Below, one piece after another: positions 35,898 through 45,335 of a stretch of 64,000 nt of DNA (position 1 is the first letter of the stretch; the number at the start of each line of letters is the position of its first letter). The notes below the pieces were generated by a model. The model searched no databases and was not told the origin of the DNA. It saw only the letters and a program-made list of their open reading frames with translations. The DNA is taken from the NCBI RefSeq assembly GCF_965215815.1, contig NZ_CBDCEO010000001.1:1-64000 (forward strand). Direction: 5' to 3'. The stretch is from Poriferisodalis sp965215815 (GTDB lineage: Bacteria; Actinomycetota; Acidimicrobiia; Acidimicrobiales; Poriferisodalaceae). Both the position numbers and the translations under genes were made by a program.

Positions 35898-36494
35898 ATG
35901 CTTCCCGTCGCTGGCATCGGATTCCTCGTGCGGGCGGACACGAAGAAGCCGGCGTTGTCGGTGTTCGCACCCGCCGGTGGTGACACTGTCTGGGTGCGCT
36001 CCAGTGAGCCTTTGCAAGCCGCGAGCGTGAAGGTCACGTTGACTCGGGGCCGCAGCCGGCTCACTGTTGACGCCGACGTTTCGCGCGGTGACACCGAGTT
36101 CGTGGTGACGTTCGCCTTCCCGGACCACGGCAGCTACGTGGCGAAAGATCTTCCCTTCACCGAGCCTCCGGCGCTGCATCCCGGCGACAAGATCTCCATC
36201 GCCACCAAGAAATTGACGGACCGCGCGGGCAACCAAAATGCCGCGGTGACTCATACCGTGGCGGCTCCGGACGGCAACGAATGGGCCGTCGAGCGCACGG
36301 CGGCGTGCGACCACAGCTGGACCCTCGCCGACGGCACCCTCGTCGCCCGCCTGTCCGCTTCAGCACCGGCTGCGCTGCCACACAGCGGCTCCGCAGTCGT
36401 CGTGCGGGCCGGCGCCGCACGCGACCTGGTGGGCAACCCATCGCTGTCCCACCGAGTCGAGGGATTTGCCATCGGAGACAGCGGCTTCGGCTGA
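35898..36494 (+). pseudogene. Internally deleted CW_binding_2 surface gene remnant
   Basis: Encodes FLVRADTKKPALSVFAPAGG and WVRSSEPLQAASVKV, matching the second half of 32931-35555, then jumps after TDRAGNQN to the extreme tail (GTLVARLSAS; VVVRAGAARDLVGNP). Signal peptide and CW_binding_2 repeats are absent, as is about 170 residues of the middle. Tail-to-tail with the protease remnant at 35562-35775. Confidence 0.6.
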
Positions 36495-36609
36495 TCGCGC
36501 TGCCGGGCGCCGCCCAACCTCTGATGGAACCCAAATGTGACAGCAAGGGTCTGACAGGGGTGCTGTAGCATCATTCGTATCGGAGGCCCCTGCGCCTTCC
36601 CCTTTTGCC

Positions 36610-38238
36610 ATGGCTCTACGACTTGAAGATCGAGATCTGGTCATTGCGTACCAGGCCGGCGACGACGAAGCGTTCGCCGAGCTGGTTCGTGAGTACCGGC
36701 CGCAATTGCTGGGTCACGCGCGCCGCAGTTTGGGTTGTCCCGAGATGGCGGAAGACGCTGTGCAAGAGGCGTTGGTACGTGCGCTGCGGGCGATGCCACG
36801 CTTCAACGGCAACTACCGGGTGGGGCCATGGCTGCACCGGATCCTGTCGAACGTCTGCAGCGACGAGGGCAATCGCCAGCGCCGCGAGGGCGAGAAGGTC
36901 CAGCGCTTCGGGTCGAACGACAAGGCGCTGACGCAGGCGCCCAATACCGAGTCCGAGCTGGGTCTCGACATCGACGATTCTGAACTGCTCGACGCCATCG
37001 ACGGCTTGTCCGAGCAGTACCGCGAAGCGCTGATGCTGCGCTTCGTCGACGAGCTTTCGTACGAAGAGGTGGCCGAGGCTGCCGGAGTGTCCGAGGACAA
37101 CGCCCGGGCTCGCGTCTCACGAGCGCGCAACGCCGTTCGGGCGGCATTGCGCCTGGCTGCTGTGGCTCCCGTGGCGCTGATCGGGCTTCTGCGGCGAGGC
37201 GAGCGGGCAGCTTCCGCGTTGTCGGCGAGTTCGCCAGGCTCAGGTCGCTCTGCACTGCACTCGGCGATGCCGCTGCTGTCCGAGACCGCTCCGATGGCCT
37301 CCCGAGCGGCTGCGGCGACGGCGAACGCTGCAACAACCGGCGTGCCGATCGTTGCGAAGGCGGCGATGGGGCTCGGCCTGGCCACCGCAGTTATCGCGCC
37401 CACCGTCGACTCGCCGGTGCATCGGGCTGCCGAGCGGGTGCTTCCCGACTCGGTCATGGACGTCTTGACGCCTTTCGCTGTCGAGGTGCCCGCGCCCGAT
37501 GCCCCCGTCGTCGTGCCCGCTGCTGCCGCCGTCACCGATGCCGAAACGTCGTCGGCTGCGGCTGCGGCTGCGGCTGGGGCTCCGGCGATCGTCGAGATCG
37601 TCGATTCGGGCTCAACCGAGAACTCAGCGGCGAGCGAGACACCTGATGACTCGGCGAGCGCCTCCGCGTCTGGTGCTGCCGCGTCGCCTGCCAGCGACGC
37701 CGCAGCCCTCAGCGACGCCGAGACGACAGAAGATTCCTCGGCGGCGACCGCATCGCAGGCAGGCACCGAACCGACCGTGTCGACGGTCACGATGGCGTCC
37801 GCCGACGACGTTGCACTCACCTTCGTCTCCGCAGGCGCCGATCGTTTCGATGTCAGCGGCGCGCTGACCCTGACGCTGACAACCACCACAACCACGACGG
37901 ATGGCAACGAGATAACCGAGACGGTGACCACATCGACCGAGTCGATCAACGTCGTTGCACCCAGCAACGCCTCGCTGTCGGCGGCCGATCCGTCCGATCC
38001 TGAAGCTCAGCAGCGCTTCAGCGCACTGCTGGTGCTGGCACCGAGCGACGGAGACAACGTTGAGATGCGTCTGGCGGCGCGTGGCTCCGCGGTCGATGGC
38101 TCGCTGCCGCTTGAGGGAGTGTTCACGGCGACGCCCAGTGAGACGTTGCCCCTAACTGAGCGCGGTTCGCTGTCGGGCACGATGGTGCTCTCTGGCGACG
38201 GCACACCGCAGTCGCTCACACTGACACTCGGTCCGTGA
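36610..38238 (+). CDS. ECF RNA polymerase sigma factor fused to a membrane segment and a long extracytoplasmic tail
   Basis: 542 residues. Sigma-2 lies at about 10-90 (AYQAGDDEAFAELVREYRP; AEDAVQEALVRAL) and sigma-4 at about 120-185 (LSEQYREALMLRFVDELSYE, then EVAEAAGVSEDNARARVSRA). After a short hydrophobic stretch, a membrane-like segment (VPIVAKAAMGLGLATAVIAP, about 244-266) is followed by an Ala/Ser-rich linker (about 270-390) and a Thr-rich beta domain to the end. ECF sigma factors normally stop after sigma-4 at about 190 residues. The stop overlaps the GTG of the following CW_binding_2 gene (GTGA), and no separate anti-sigma gene is present. The tail may sense the envelope and hold or release the sigma part; this is inference. 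Confidence 0.82.
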   Translation: MALRLEDRDLVIAYQAGDDEAFAELVREYRPQLLGHARRSLGCPEMAEDAVQEALVRALRAMPRFNGNYRVGPWLHRILSNVCSDEGNRQRREGEKVQRFGSNDKALTQAPNTESELGLDIDDSELLDAIDGLSEQYREALMLRFVDELSYEEVAEAAGVSEDNARARVSRARNAVRAALRLAAVAPVALIGLLRRGERAASALSASSPGSGRSALHSAMPLLSETAPMASRAAAATANAATTGVPIVAKAAMGLGLATAVIAPTVDSPVHRAAERVLPDSVMDVLTPFAVEVPAPDAPVVVPAAAAVTDAETSSAAAAAAAGAPAIVEIVDSGSTENSAASETPDDSASASASGAAASPASDAAALSDAETTEDSSAATASQAGTEPTVSTVTMASADDVALTFVSAGADRFDVSGALTLTLTTTTTTTDGNEITETVTTSTESINVVAPSNASLSAADPSDPEAQQRFSALLVLAPSDGDNVEMRLAARGSAVDGSLPLEGVFTATPSETLPLTERGSLSGTMVLSGDGTPQSLTLTLGP

Positions 38239-41018
38239 ACCCCGGGCGTTGGGCCCTCTCGGCGCAGCGGAGACGCAGCGCCGACCTAGAAGCGCGCCAC
38301 AGGCGCGGCTCGTTTCGTCGGGCTGTCGCGGCATTCCTGCTGTTCGCCGGCGTACTGGCAGTCGCTTCGGTCAGCGCTGCCGAGCCCAGGTCAGTGGCTG
38401 CAGGTCCCGTCGCGCCGACGCAGTGGCCCAGTTCGTTCCTCGCCGCCCCACAGATTGAAGGTTGGCCGAACGCCTTGCGCATCTTCGGCGGCGACCGCTA
38501 TCAGACATCGCTCGCGTCTGCCCTCGTCATGCGGGGCCAGGGCGACTTCCCCTTTGAGACATCCGATCCCTCTTCGGGCGGTGTGCGAAGCCTGAGCCAG
38601 GCCAACGGCTGGTGGGGCTTGGGCGTGTGCCCGAAGGCGATCATCGTCACTGCCGGCGACTCACCCGCCGACGCGCTCGCAGCCGCAGCGCTCTCTGATT
38701 CCACGGGTCATTCCACTGAGCCGTACCTGCGTCGCTCCTCGGCGGCAGATCCGCTGTTCGACCCGCCGGGTGGCTTCGCCCGCGTCGACACGTTTGCCGC
38801 GCCGATCCTGCTGACTCCGTCGGCCCGCTCGGGTGCCAGTGCGCTGGCGGTGCCGGTGCGCTTGGCGGCACAGGACCTGCGCTCGGGCGGCTGCAACACG
38901 GCCCGGCAGGCCATCATCGTGGGCGGTCCCGCTGCGGTGGCCCCACAGGTTGAAGCCGAGCTCGTGTCGATCGGCTACGCCGAGGTGTTCCGCGTCAGCG
39001 GTGCGACTCGTTTCGGCACCGCTGCTGCGGTGGCGTCGGCGCTGGGCACCGCACCCGTGCCTTCCGGTGCCAGCGGATGTGCCGACCCCTCCGCCGCTGA
39101 CGGCACCGCCACGATGGGGTTCTGGGCCAACTCCGTGGTCGAGTGGCGAGAAAGCCCCGAAGAGTGCCGGCTGCTCGGTCGCACCGTGGTGCTGACCGAT
39201 GGCATCGACGGTGTGGATGCCATCGCAGCGGGGTGGTGGACCAGCTTCTGGCAGGTGCCGGTGCTGCTCCACGACGGCTCTGACGAGCTGCCCACCGAGA
39301 CTGCGACCGCGCTGAGCTTGCTTGAGGTGGACAACATCATCGTGGTGGGCGGTTTGGAGCGCTTGTCCCAGCCAGCGGTGCGCGCCGCTGCACGATTGGC
39401 GCGAGCGAACACGATCCGAGTGTCTGGATCCGACCGCTATGCCACCAGCGTGGCCATGGCCGAACGACTCGGCGGCTGGTGGCCGACGGGTTCCGGTCAC
39501 GATTTCGCATCGTCGATGCTGTGCGTGGTGGCGTCGTCGGGCAGCGGCCGGGGCGCCCGGGGCTGGGCCGATGCGCTTGGGGCAGGTCCCTGGTGCGGTG
39601 CGGCAACCGGTGCTGCGGTCGGCGCGCCGCCGCGGATGCTGCCGCCAGTCAACGTCGCGCAGCCTGCTGTTGTCACAGCTGCGGGCCTGGCCGCCGCGGG
39701 CACCGACGGGGCAGGTACGGCCAAGACCGGTGAGCAGGTGCGGCACCGTCCTACCCGCGATGCGGTGCCGGTACTGCTGGTGCCGGCCGGCGCCGATCGG
39801 CTGCCGGACTCGGTCGCTGCATTCCTGCTGGACGCGTTCGCGGCATCCGAGCTGTGCGAGAGTCAGGCCGATCCGGTGGCCTACGCCAAAGCGCTCGCCA
39901 ACGGCGTGTGCCCGATGCCGGGCTTTGCTGTTGCGTTCGGCGGCGACTCGGTGATCACGCCTGGACTGCTGGGCGAGCTGTCCGCTGCGCTCGGCGGCAA
40001 CATGACGTCGTCGCAACCGAACGAGCCGGTGCTGATCGGCGCGCAGACACCTGATCCGTTCTCGCCTTACGGGGTCCAGGCGACGCCCGGCGTCGAGTTC
40101 GGGGTTGGCTCGTTTGCGACGTCGTTGTCGATGGCGCCGGTGTTCCACTACGACGACGGCGATGGCGTGCAGATGTGCATGCCCCGCGGCACCTTCGCCG
40201 ATGCTCGCTGGCTTGTTGCCGAGACGAACGGCACTGCCGCAGCCGTCGAAGTTCCCCAGAAGGGCTGGTATCTCGCTGATGCCGACGGCGTCGCCCGATC
40301 TGTGGGCAAGGGCGCTCCAGCATGCGTTGACGTCGGGGAGACAGGGACGCTCGCGGCGCCGTTGCTTGCCCGCTCGGTAGGGCCGAGCGGCGTGGCGTCA
40401 GATTCGCTCATGCTTGTCGCAGATGCGAGCCGACATTTCGCGCTCACCGGACCGATCAGCGCCAACGAGCCTTCCAGCATTGGCACGCCCAGCGAGGTTG
40501 ATCCTCCCGAAGGCGGCCACACACGCTGGTTGTTCCAGACAGGTGCCGTCACCGATCGGGCGATGCTCGGCAACCGTGCCGAGTCCATCGTCGACACCCG
40601 CATCGTGCTGCACCTGTATCGCGGTACGGCCGTCGCGTCGGCCAGTTCGCCCAGCGCCGTCCCCGACACGTTCACCGCCAACTGGCACATCCGGACCGAG
40701 CGCGGGACGCTCATCGGAACCGCCCACGGCGAGGCGCTCCTCAGCGCCGGCGTGTGGCACTTGCGCGGCGCCGCGGTGCTCACGATGGGTACTTGGGCCT
40801 CGGCGGTCTACGGGCCGCCGTCACCGGCGATCAGCGATGAAGGCCCGCCGCCCATCCGCGGCGCCGGCACGCCGTTCGATCCGCTCCGCGTCGGCACGTC
40901 AGATGCGTACGGAGCGGGCGGCTTCTCCGCCACGCTCACCGTCAATTCTGCCGGCACTGCAGACGACATCCTTTCCTGGCGCCCCGAGGCCTACATCAAC
41001 ACCCTGACTGCGCCCTAG
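38235..41018 (+). CDS. Secreted CW_binding_2-type surface protein, coupled to the ECF sigma gene
   Basis: 927 residues from GTG 38235. A signal peptide lies near residues 25-50 (AFLLFAGVLAVASVSA). Three CW_binding_2-like repeats are marked by LRIFGGDRYQTSLASA, RVSGATRFGTAAAVASAL and RVSGSDRYATSVAMAERL, and each has insertions that make this protein longer than its neighbours. The C-terminal 300 residues are beta-rich without a known motif. The overlap with the sigma gene implies co-translation, so it is likely a target or partner of the envelope-linked sigma factor. It is unrelated at DNA level to the 32931 group. Confidence 0.8.
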   Translation: MNPGRWALSAQRRRSADLEARHRRGSFRRAVAAFLLFAGVLAVASVSAAEPRSVAAGPVAPTQWPSSFLAAPQIEGWPNALRIFGGDRYQTSLASALVMRGQGDFPFETSDPSSGGVRSLSQANGWWGLGVCPKAIIVTAGDSPADALAAAALSDSTGHSTEPYLRRSSAADPLFDPPGGFARVDTFAAPILLTPSARSGASALAVPVRLAAQDLRSGGCNTARQAIIVGGPAAVAPQVEAELVSIGYAEVFRVSGATRFGTAAAVASALGTAPVPSGASGCADPSAADGTATMGFWANSVVEWRESPEECRLLGRTVVLTDGIDGVDAIAAGWWTSFWQVPVLLHDGSDELPTETATALSLLEVDNIIVVGGLERLSQPAVRAAARLARANTIRVSGSDRYATSVAMAERLGGWWPTGSGHDFASSMLCVVASSGSGRGARGWADALGAGPWCGAATGAAVGAPPRMLPPVNVAQPAVVTAAGLAAAGTDGAGTAKTGEQVRHRPTRDAVPVLLVPAGADRLPDSVAAFLLDAFAASELCESQADPVAYAKALANGVCPMPGFAVAFGGDSVITPGLLGELSAALGGNMTSSQPNEPVLIGAQTPDPFSPYGVQATPGVEFGVGSFATSLSMAPVFHYDDGDGVQMCMPRGTFADARWLVAETNGTAAAVEVPQKGWYLADADGVARSVGKGAPACVDVGETGTLAAPLLARSVGPSGVASDSLMLVADASRHFALTGPISANEPSSIGTPSEVDPPEGGHTRWLFQTGAVTDRAMLGNRAESIVDTRIVLHLYRGTAVASASSPSAVPDTFTANWHIRTERGTLIGTAHGEALLSAGVWHLRGAAVLTMGTWASAVYGPPSPAISDEGPPPIRGAGTPFDPLRVGTSDAYGAGGFSATLTVNSAGTADDILSWRPEAYINTLTAP

Positions 41019-41026
41019 TTAACGCC

Positions 41027-41815
41027 TCAGGCGTTCTTGATGAGCAGGCCGCCGTCGACGGGGAGGATGGCGCCGGTCATGTATTGGCTGGCGGGGAGGC
41101 AGAAGTTGAGGGTGCCGTGGACGACTTCTTCGGGCTCGGCATAGCGGCCGACAGCGGTGCGGCGCTTGGCGAAGATCGTCTTGTGCTCGGTGGGGATGTC
41201 GGAGGTCATCGCCGTGTTGATCGGGCCCGGGCAGATGCAGTTCACCGTGATGCCTTCGCGGCCCAGCTCCACCGCCAGCGACTTGGTGAGCCCGATCACA
41301 CCGTGCTTGGCGGCCGTGTAGGGCGAGCCGAACTTGGTGGCGCCCCAGCCTTCTGTGGAGGCAATGTTCACAATGCGGGCGGCATCTGACTGGCGCAGGT
41401 ACGGCAGCGCGGCACGGATCGTGCGGGTGTGCGCCGTCAGCAGCACTTCCACCGAGATGGCCCAGTTGTCCTCGTAATCGTCCGAGTCGATGGGCGAGAA
41501 CCGTGAGATGCCAGCGTTGTTGATGAGATGATCCAGCCCGCCGAACCGTGCCACCACCTCGTCGGTGACCTGCTGCACCCGGTCGGCATTCGCCACATCC
41601 ATCGTCCAGCCCGCGGCCGATCCGCCGGCGTCGGTGATCTCGGCCACCACCGCGTCCACCTCGGCCTGACCCAGGTCGGTCACCGCAACATGCGCGCCTT
41701 CGTCGGCGAACAGGTGAGCGGTCGCTCGTCCCTGCCCGGCGCCAGCACCAGTCACCAGCGTCACCCGCCCCTCAATAGACCGGCTCAACGTCGACAGTCG
41801 TCTCGTCGTTCCCAC
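41027..41815 (-). CDS. Short-chain dehydrogenase/reductase
   Basis: 262 residues from GTG 41815 with AAGGAGG upstream. Classical SDR motifs: TGAGAGQG (cofactor loop), NNAG, catalytic Ser in IASTEG, YTAAK, and PGPINT. An acidic residue after the second strand (VTDLG) suggests NAD preference. It is the last gene of a minus-strand cluster: 29 nt after another SDR and near a nitroreductase. Substrate cannot be told. Confidence 0.88.
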   Translation of the reverse strand: MGTTRRLSTLSRSIEGRVTLVTGAGAGQGRATAHLFADEGAHVAVTDLGQAEVDAVVAEITDAGGSAAGWTMDVANADRVQQVTDEVVARFGGLDHLINNAGISRFSPIDSDDYEDNWAISVEVLLTAHTRTIRAALPYLRQSDAARIVNIASTEGWGATKFGSPYTAAKHGVIGLTKSLAVELGREGITVNCICPGPINTAMTSDIPTEHKTIFAKRRTAVGRYAEPEEVVHGTLNFCLPASQYMTGAILPVDGGLLIKNA

Positions 41816-41844
41816 TGGAACCTCCTTCTCGATTGCGATTCAGG

Positions 41845-42627
41845 TCAGCCGGTGGCCCATGCCGAGCCGCCGTCGATCTTGAGCACCGAACCGGTCGTGT
41901 AGCTCGACGCCTCCGAAGCGAAGTACAGCGCAGCGCCCACCACCTCGTCGGCTTCGCCGCCGCGGCGCAGGGCGATGTCGGTGGCGGCCCGCTTGTTGAA
42001 GGCGTCCATGTCCCATGCCTTGGAGATGTCCGTCAGGAACGGCCCCGGCATGATGCAGTTCACCCGCACTCGGGGGCCGTACTCGCGGGCGAACGATGCC
42101 GTGATGGCGTGGACGCCGGCCTTCGCAGCGCCGTACGCCGTCTCGTTGGGCGTCGGCATAACGGCTGACACCGAGCTCACGTTGATGATCGAGCCGCCGC
42201 CCGCGTCGTACATGCGCTTGCCGAACACTGCCGAGGCCCGGAACGGCCCCTTCAGGTTCACGTCGATCACCTTGTCGAACAGCGCCTCGCTGACGTCGAA
42301 CAGCGACGGGTACAGCGGCGACAGCCCGGCGTTGTTCACCAGCACCTCGCAATGCCCGAACTCGTCGTAGACGCGATCGCACAGCTCGTCGCACTGTTCC
42401 CAGTAGCCGACGTGACATGCCACCGCGAGGGCTCGCTGGCCCGTTGTGGACCGCACCTCGTCGGCAACTTCGGCGCAGTTTTCGAGCTTGCGCGATGCGA
42501 TGACCACATCAGCGCCGGCACGGGCGTACGCCAGCACGATCTCTCGGCCCATGCCCCGCGACCCGCCGGTCACCACTGCCACCCGGCCGGACAGGTCGAA
42601 CAGCTCTGACGGCGTCTGCGCAGCCAT
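41845..42627 (-). CDS. Short-chain dehydrogenase/reductase
   Basis: 260 residues. Motifs TGGSRGMG, NNAGLSP, INVSSVS, YGAAK and IMPGPF mark a classical SDR; the sequence after the second strand (IASRK) suggests NADP preference. Start lies 1 nt past the nitroreductase stop, so the genes are almost certainly co-transcribed. Confidence 0.88.
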   Translation of the reverse strand: MAAQTPSELFDLSGRVAVVTGGSRGMGREIVLAYARAGADVVIASRKLENCAEVADEVRSTTGQRALAVACHVGYWEQCDELCDRVYDEFGHCEVLVNNAGLSPLYPSLFDVSEALFDKVIDVNLKGPFRASAVFGKRMYDAGGGSIINVSSVSAVMPTPNETAYGAAKAGVHAITASFAREYGPRVRVNCIMPGPFLTDISKAWDMDAFNKRAATDIALRRGGEADEVVGAALYFASEASSYTTGSVLKIDGGSAWATG

Positions 42628-42628
42628 C

Positions 42629-43312
42629 TCAGCGGCTCCAGGCGTTCCAGCTCATCACCGCATCGAGATCGGTCCGGGTAGCCAGCTTGAAATCGGTGCC
42701 CTGGGTGTACGCGATCGGGCTCAGCGCGTACTGCCGCACCTTGTCGTAGGGGATGCCGAGGATTTCGGCGGCTTCGGCCTCGTAGCCGAGATGCAGCGTC
42801 GTCCAGCAGGTGCCGAGGCCACGTTCGCGTGCGGCGAGCATGAAGCTCCACGCGGCGGGGATGATCGAGCCGGCCTGCCCGACCATCATCCGCGGGTCGT
42901 CGGTGCGGCCCGCGATGCACGGGATGAACAGCACCGGGCTGCGACCCATGTTCTCCGACAGGTATTCCGCCGACGAAGTCACCCGAGCCTGCTGCGCATC
43001 GCGCTGGGCTCCCAGGCCCGACGCCACCCGGCCCGCATACATGGGGCTGTTGCGGTAGGAGTCGAAGCCCTTCTTGTACAGCGCCGAGATGGCCTCGATC
43101 TTGTCGCGCTCAGTGACGAACACGAAGTGCCAGCCCTGCATGTTCGAGCCCGTCGGCGCCTGCACGGCGATCTCGATGCATTCCCGCAGGACCGATTCAG
43201 GCACCGGTCGATCGAAGTCCAGCCGCTTGCGCACCGCCCGGGTGCTCTGCAGCACCTCGTCGGCCGACAGGCCCAGCTTCACAGTTCCAGCAGCATTGTC
43301 ACGTTCGCTCAT
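42629..43312 (-). CDS. Nitroreductase family protein
   Basis: 227 residues. The FMN-binding pattern is clear: STRAVRKRLDFDRPVP, QAPTGSNMQGWHFVFV and GLGTCWTTLHLGYE. Members reduce nitro compounds, quinones or enones using NAD(P)H. Tight linkage to two SDR genes points to a shared oxidoreductive pathway, unidentified. Confidence 0.88.
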   Translation of the reverse strand: MSERDNAAGTVKLGLSADEVLQSTRAVRKRLDFDRPVPESVLRECIEIAVQAPTGSNMQGWHFVFVTERDKIEAISALYKKGFDSYRNSPMYAGRVASGLGAQRDAQQARVTSSAEYLSENMGRSPVLFIPCIAGRTDDPRMMVGQAGSIIPAAWSFMLAARERGLGTCWTTLHLGYEAEAAEILGIPYDKVRQYALSPIAYTQGTDFKLATRTDLDAVMSWNAWSR

Positions 43313-43368
43313 GGCGCAGGAGCGTAACCGGCACCTGTGACAAGCACCGGGGGCCGAGTGGTTGGCCG

Positions 43369-44340
43369 CTAGCGCAAGAACTTGCTGGTCGTGTTGTCGG
43401 CCAGCACCCGCCCGCCGGTCTGGCAGCTGGCGCAGTAGTTGACCGAGTAATCGCGGTAGTCGACGGCCCGGACCACCTCATCGCAAGCCACGCAGGGTTC
43501 CCCCGTGCGGCCGTGCACTGCCGAGGGCCGCTCGGCCGCACGGCTCATCTCCGGTCGACCCCGTTCGAAGGCCAGCGACTCATCGACAACCGCTTCGATG
43601 GCGGTCACCACCCGCCCCACGGCGTCGGCGTCAAGCCGTCCGACAGAAGCGAACGGCGACAGCTTCGCCCCGTGGCAGATCTCGTTGGCCAGCCGCCGCC
43701 CCAGCCCCGAGATCACCCGCTGGTCCCGCAGGAAGTTGTGCAAGCGCCCCGAATGCATGGACATCAACTCAGCCATGCCGTCGGCGTCCAACTCGGTGGC
43801 CTCGGGTCCCAGCCCGACGAGCGGCTCGGCATCGGCCACATCCCCGTCGAGCACCCACACACCGGCCCGCTTCTGGGTGCCGGGCTCGGTGAGCATGAGA
43901 CCCAGGCCGCTGTCGAACTCGAACCGGACGAGCCCGTCGCGCGGCCGGCGCGGCCGCTTCGCACCCGCTTCGAGCACTCGCAGCCGCCCGCCCTGCATCA
44001 GGTGCACCACGAAAGTCAGGCCGTCGCCGCGGTTATCGCCGTCGGCATGGTCGCCCCCGTCGGCATGGTTGCCCCCGCCGTCGCCCCCGTCGGCGCCGAT
44101 GCTCCCGCCACGGCCGGCGCCCCCACCGGCCGGATCCTGCGTCGGCCGAGCGAACCGCAGCAGCAGAAACTTGGCCCGATGGCCGACGCTGCACAGCGGC
44201 CATCCGACTGCATCGCTCGGCTGCGGGCTGGCGGTCTTGAACGCGGTGAACGACAGCGGCTCGACGCGCTTGAGCACCTCGCCGGCTGCAAGGGCTTCCA
44301 ATCGCTCTGCGTGCGCCCGGATCTCAGGGATCTCCGGCAC
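43369..44340 (-). CDS. Fpg/Nei family DNA glycosylase
   Basis: 323 residues. The N-terminus MPEIPEIRAHAERL carries the catalytic Pro-Glu pair of the family, with helix-two-turn-helix residues near LGRRLANEICHGAKLSPFA and a C-terminal zinc finger (CVACDE...NYCASCQTGG). A Gly/Asp/His-rich insertion at about residues 80-105 (ADGGDHADGDNRGDG) is unusual and low in complexity. Removes oxidised bases in base-excision repair. It follows the SCP2-like gene by 6 nt. Confidence 0.85.
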   Translation of the reverse strand: MPEIPEIRAHAERLEALAAGEVLKRVEPLSFTAFKTASPQPSDAVGWPLCSVGHRAKFLLLRFARPTQDPAGGGAGRGGSIGADGGDGGGNHADGGDHADGDNRGDGLTFVVHLMQGGRLRVLEAGAKRPRRPRDGLVRFEFDSGLGLMLTEPGTQKRAGVWVLDGDVADAEPLVGLGPEATELDADGMAELMSMHSGRLHNFLRDQRVISGLGRRLANEICHGAKLSPFASVGRLDADAVGRVVTAIEAVVDESLAFERGRPEMSRAAERPSAVHGRTGEPCVACDEVVRAVDYRDYSVNYCASCQTGGRVLADNTTSKFLR

Positions 44341-44346
44341 GGCGTC

Positions 44347-44850
44347 TCAGCCCCCGTCGACGCCGGCGTCAGGGGTTGGGCCGTCAGCGCCGGCGTCGCC
44401 TGTCGGGCCGCCGGTGCTGCCGGTTGGGCCGTCAGCGCCATTCCCGTCGTCGTCGGCGAGCGCTTGCCCTAACGCCGCGTCCACGGCTGCCAACGCCTCA
44501 GCAGCCGCGACCAGCACCCGCATGTCGCCGCTCACCTTGATCAGCCCCGCCTGCAGGGCAGCCAGCGCACCGAGTTCGCCTCGCCGCACGGCCCGAGCGG
44601 TGGTCCGTGACTGGCTCATCACCACAACGTCGCCGTCATCACTGCTGCCAACATCCTCGGGCGCTGGCTCGAGATGCGCCCGCCCGCCGTCGATCACCAG
44701 CCGGTACGCAACGACCGGCCCGCCATTGCCGTCGCCGATCCGCTGTTCCACCGTGGCCTGAACCTCCGGCAGCTCCACGTCCGCGAGCACCTCGGACATG
44801 GCAGCGCACCATTCCTCGGACCCGATCACACTCCTGTCGGCAGTCGCCAC
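44347..44850 (-). CDS. SCP2-like sterol/lipid-binding domain protein
   Basis: 167 residues. The central part (VVAYRLVIDGGRAHLEPAPE; LAALQAGLIKVSGDMRVLVA) fits the SCP2 fold, which binds lipids or CoA esters. The C-terminal 35 residues are low-complexity Gly/Asp/Pro/Thr repeats (GADGPTG, GADGPTP). First gene of the minus-strand cluster. Function beyond ligand binding unknown. Confidence 0.65.
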   Translation of the reverse strand: MATADRSVIGSEEWCAAMSEVLADVELPEVQATVEQRIGDGNGGPVVAYRLVIDGGRAHLEPAPEDVGSSDDGDVVVMSQSRTTARAVRRGELGALAALQAGLIKVSGDMRVLVAAAEALAAVDAALGQALADDDGNGADGPTGSTGGPTGDAGADGPTPDAGVDGG

Positions 44851-45077
44851 GCCCCGACGTTACGGTCCGGCGCGCGCTCGGTGCGCAGCCCCGAACCTCT
44901 GGTGGCAGGAGCGGAAATCAGGGGCGTCCTTGCCGACGATGCCGCTACGGTCGTCGACCGACGTCGTTGCACCAGGTCTCCTTCTCGCGAGCCTCGTGTG
45001 TCGGACGTCACCGAATCACTGGCTCTTCGCCGGTTCCGGGCACTGCACTGCCTGTTACCGTTCCGACCCGAAGTCCC
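44851..45077. other. 227-bp divergent intergenic region
   Basis: Lies between the minus-strand SCP2-like cluster and the plus-strand hemB pair, so it should hold both promoters. None stands out. Confidence 0.4.
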
Positions 45078-45326
45078 ATGGACGCAACGTCAGTCACTCT
45101 TCTCGCCGCCGTGGCAGTCGTCATGAGTTTCAATCTCACGGCGAGCCTCATGTGCTGCCGCCGCCTTGAGCGACGTGTCGACCGACTCGAAGACCGGCTC
45201 GATCAGCGGATCGACCGGCTGGAGCAAACGATGGCGCAGTTGGCGCTGGATGTGGCGCAGATCAAGGGGCATCTGGGGATCGCCGCATCCCAACCGCCGG
45301 TGACCCCCCAGCCAGCGCCCCAATAG
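45078..45326 (+). CDS. Small membrane-anchored coiled-coil protein
   Basis: 82 residues: an N-terminal membrane helix (VTLLAAVAVVMSFNLTASLM), then a charged heptad region (LERRVDRLEDRLDQRIDRLE) and a Pro-rich tail. No known family. Stop is 9 nt before the hemB start, so possibly co-transcribed. Confidence 0.6.
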   Translation: MDATSVTLLAAVAVVMSFNLTASLMCCRRLERRVDRLEDRLDQRIDRLEQTMAQLALDVAQIKGHLGIAASQPPVTPQPAPQ

Positions 45327-45335
45327 CATGACGGG

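Noticed and set aside
35776..36314. Upstream part of a 250-residue minus-strand frame
   Set aside because: It is antisense to the surface-gene remnant; only the last 70 residues match a real protein family.
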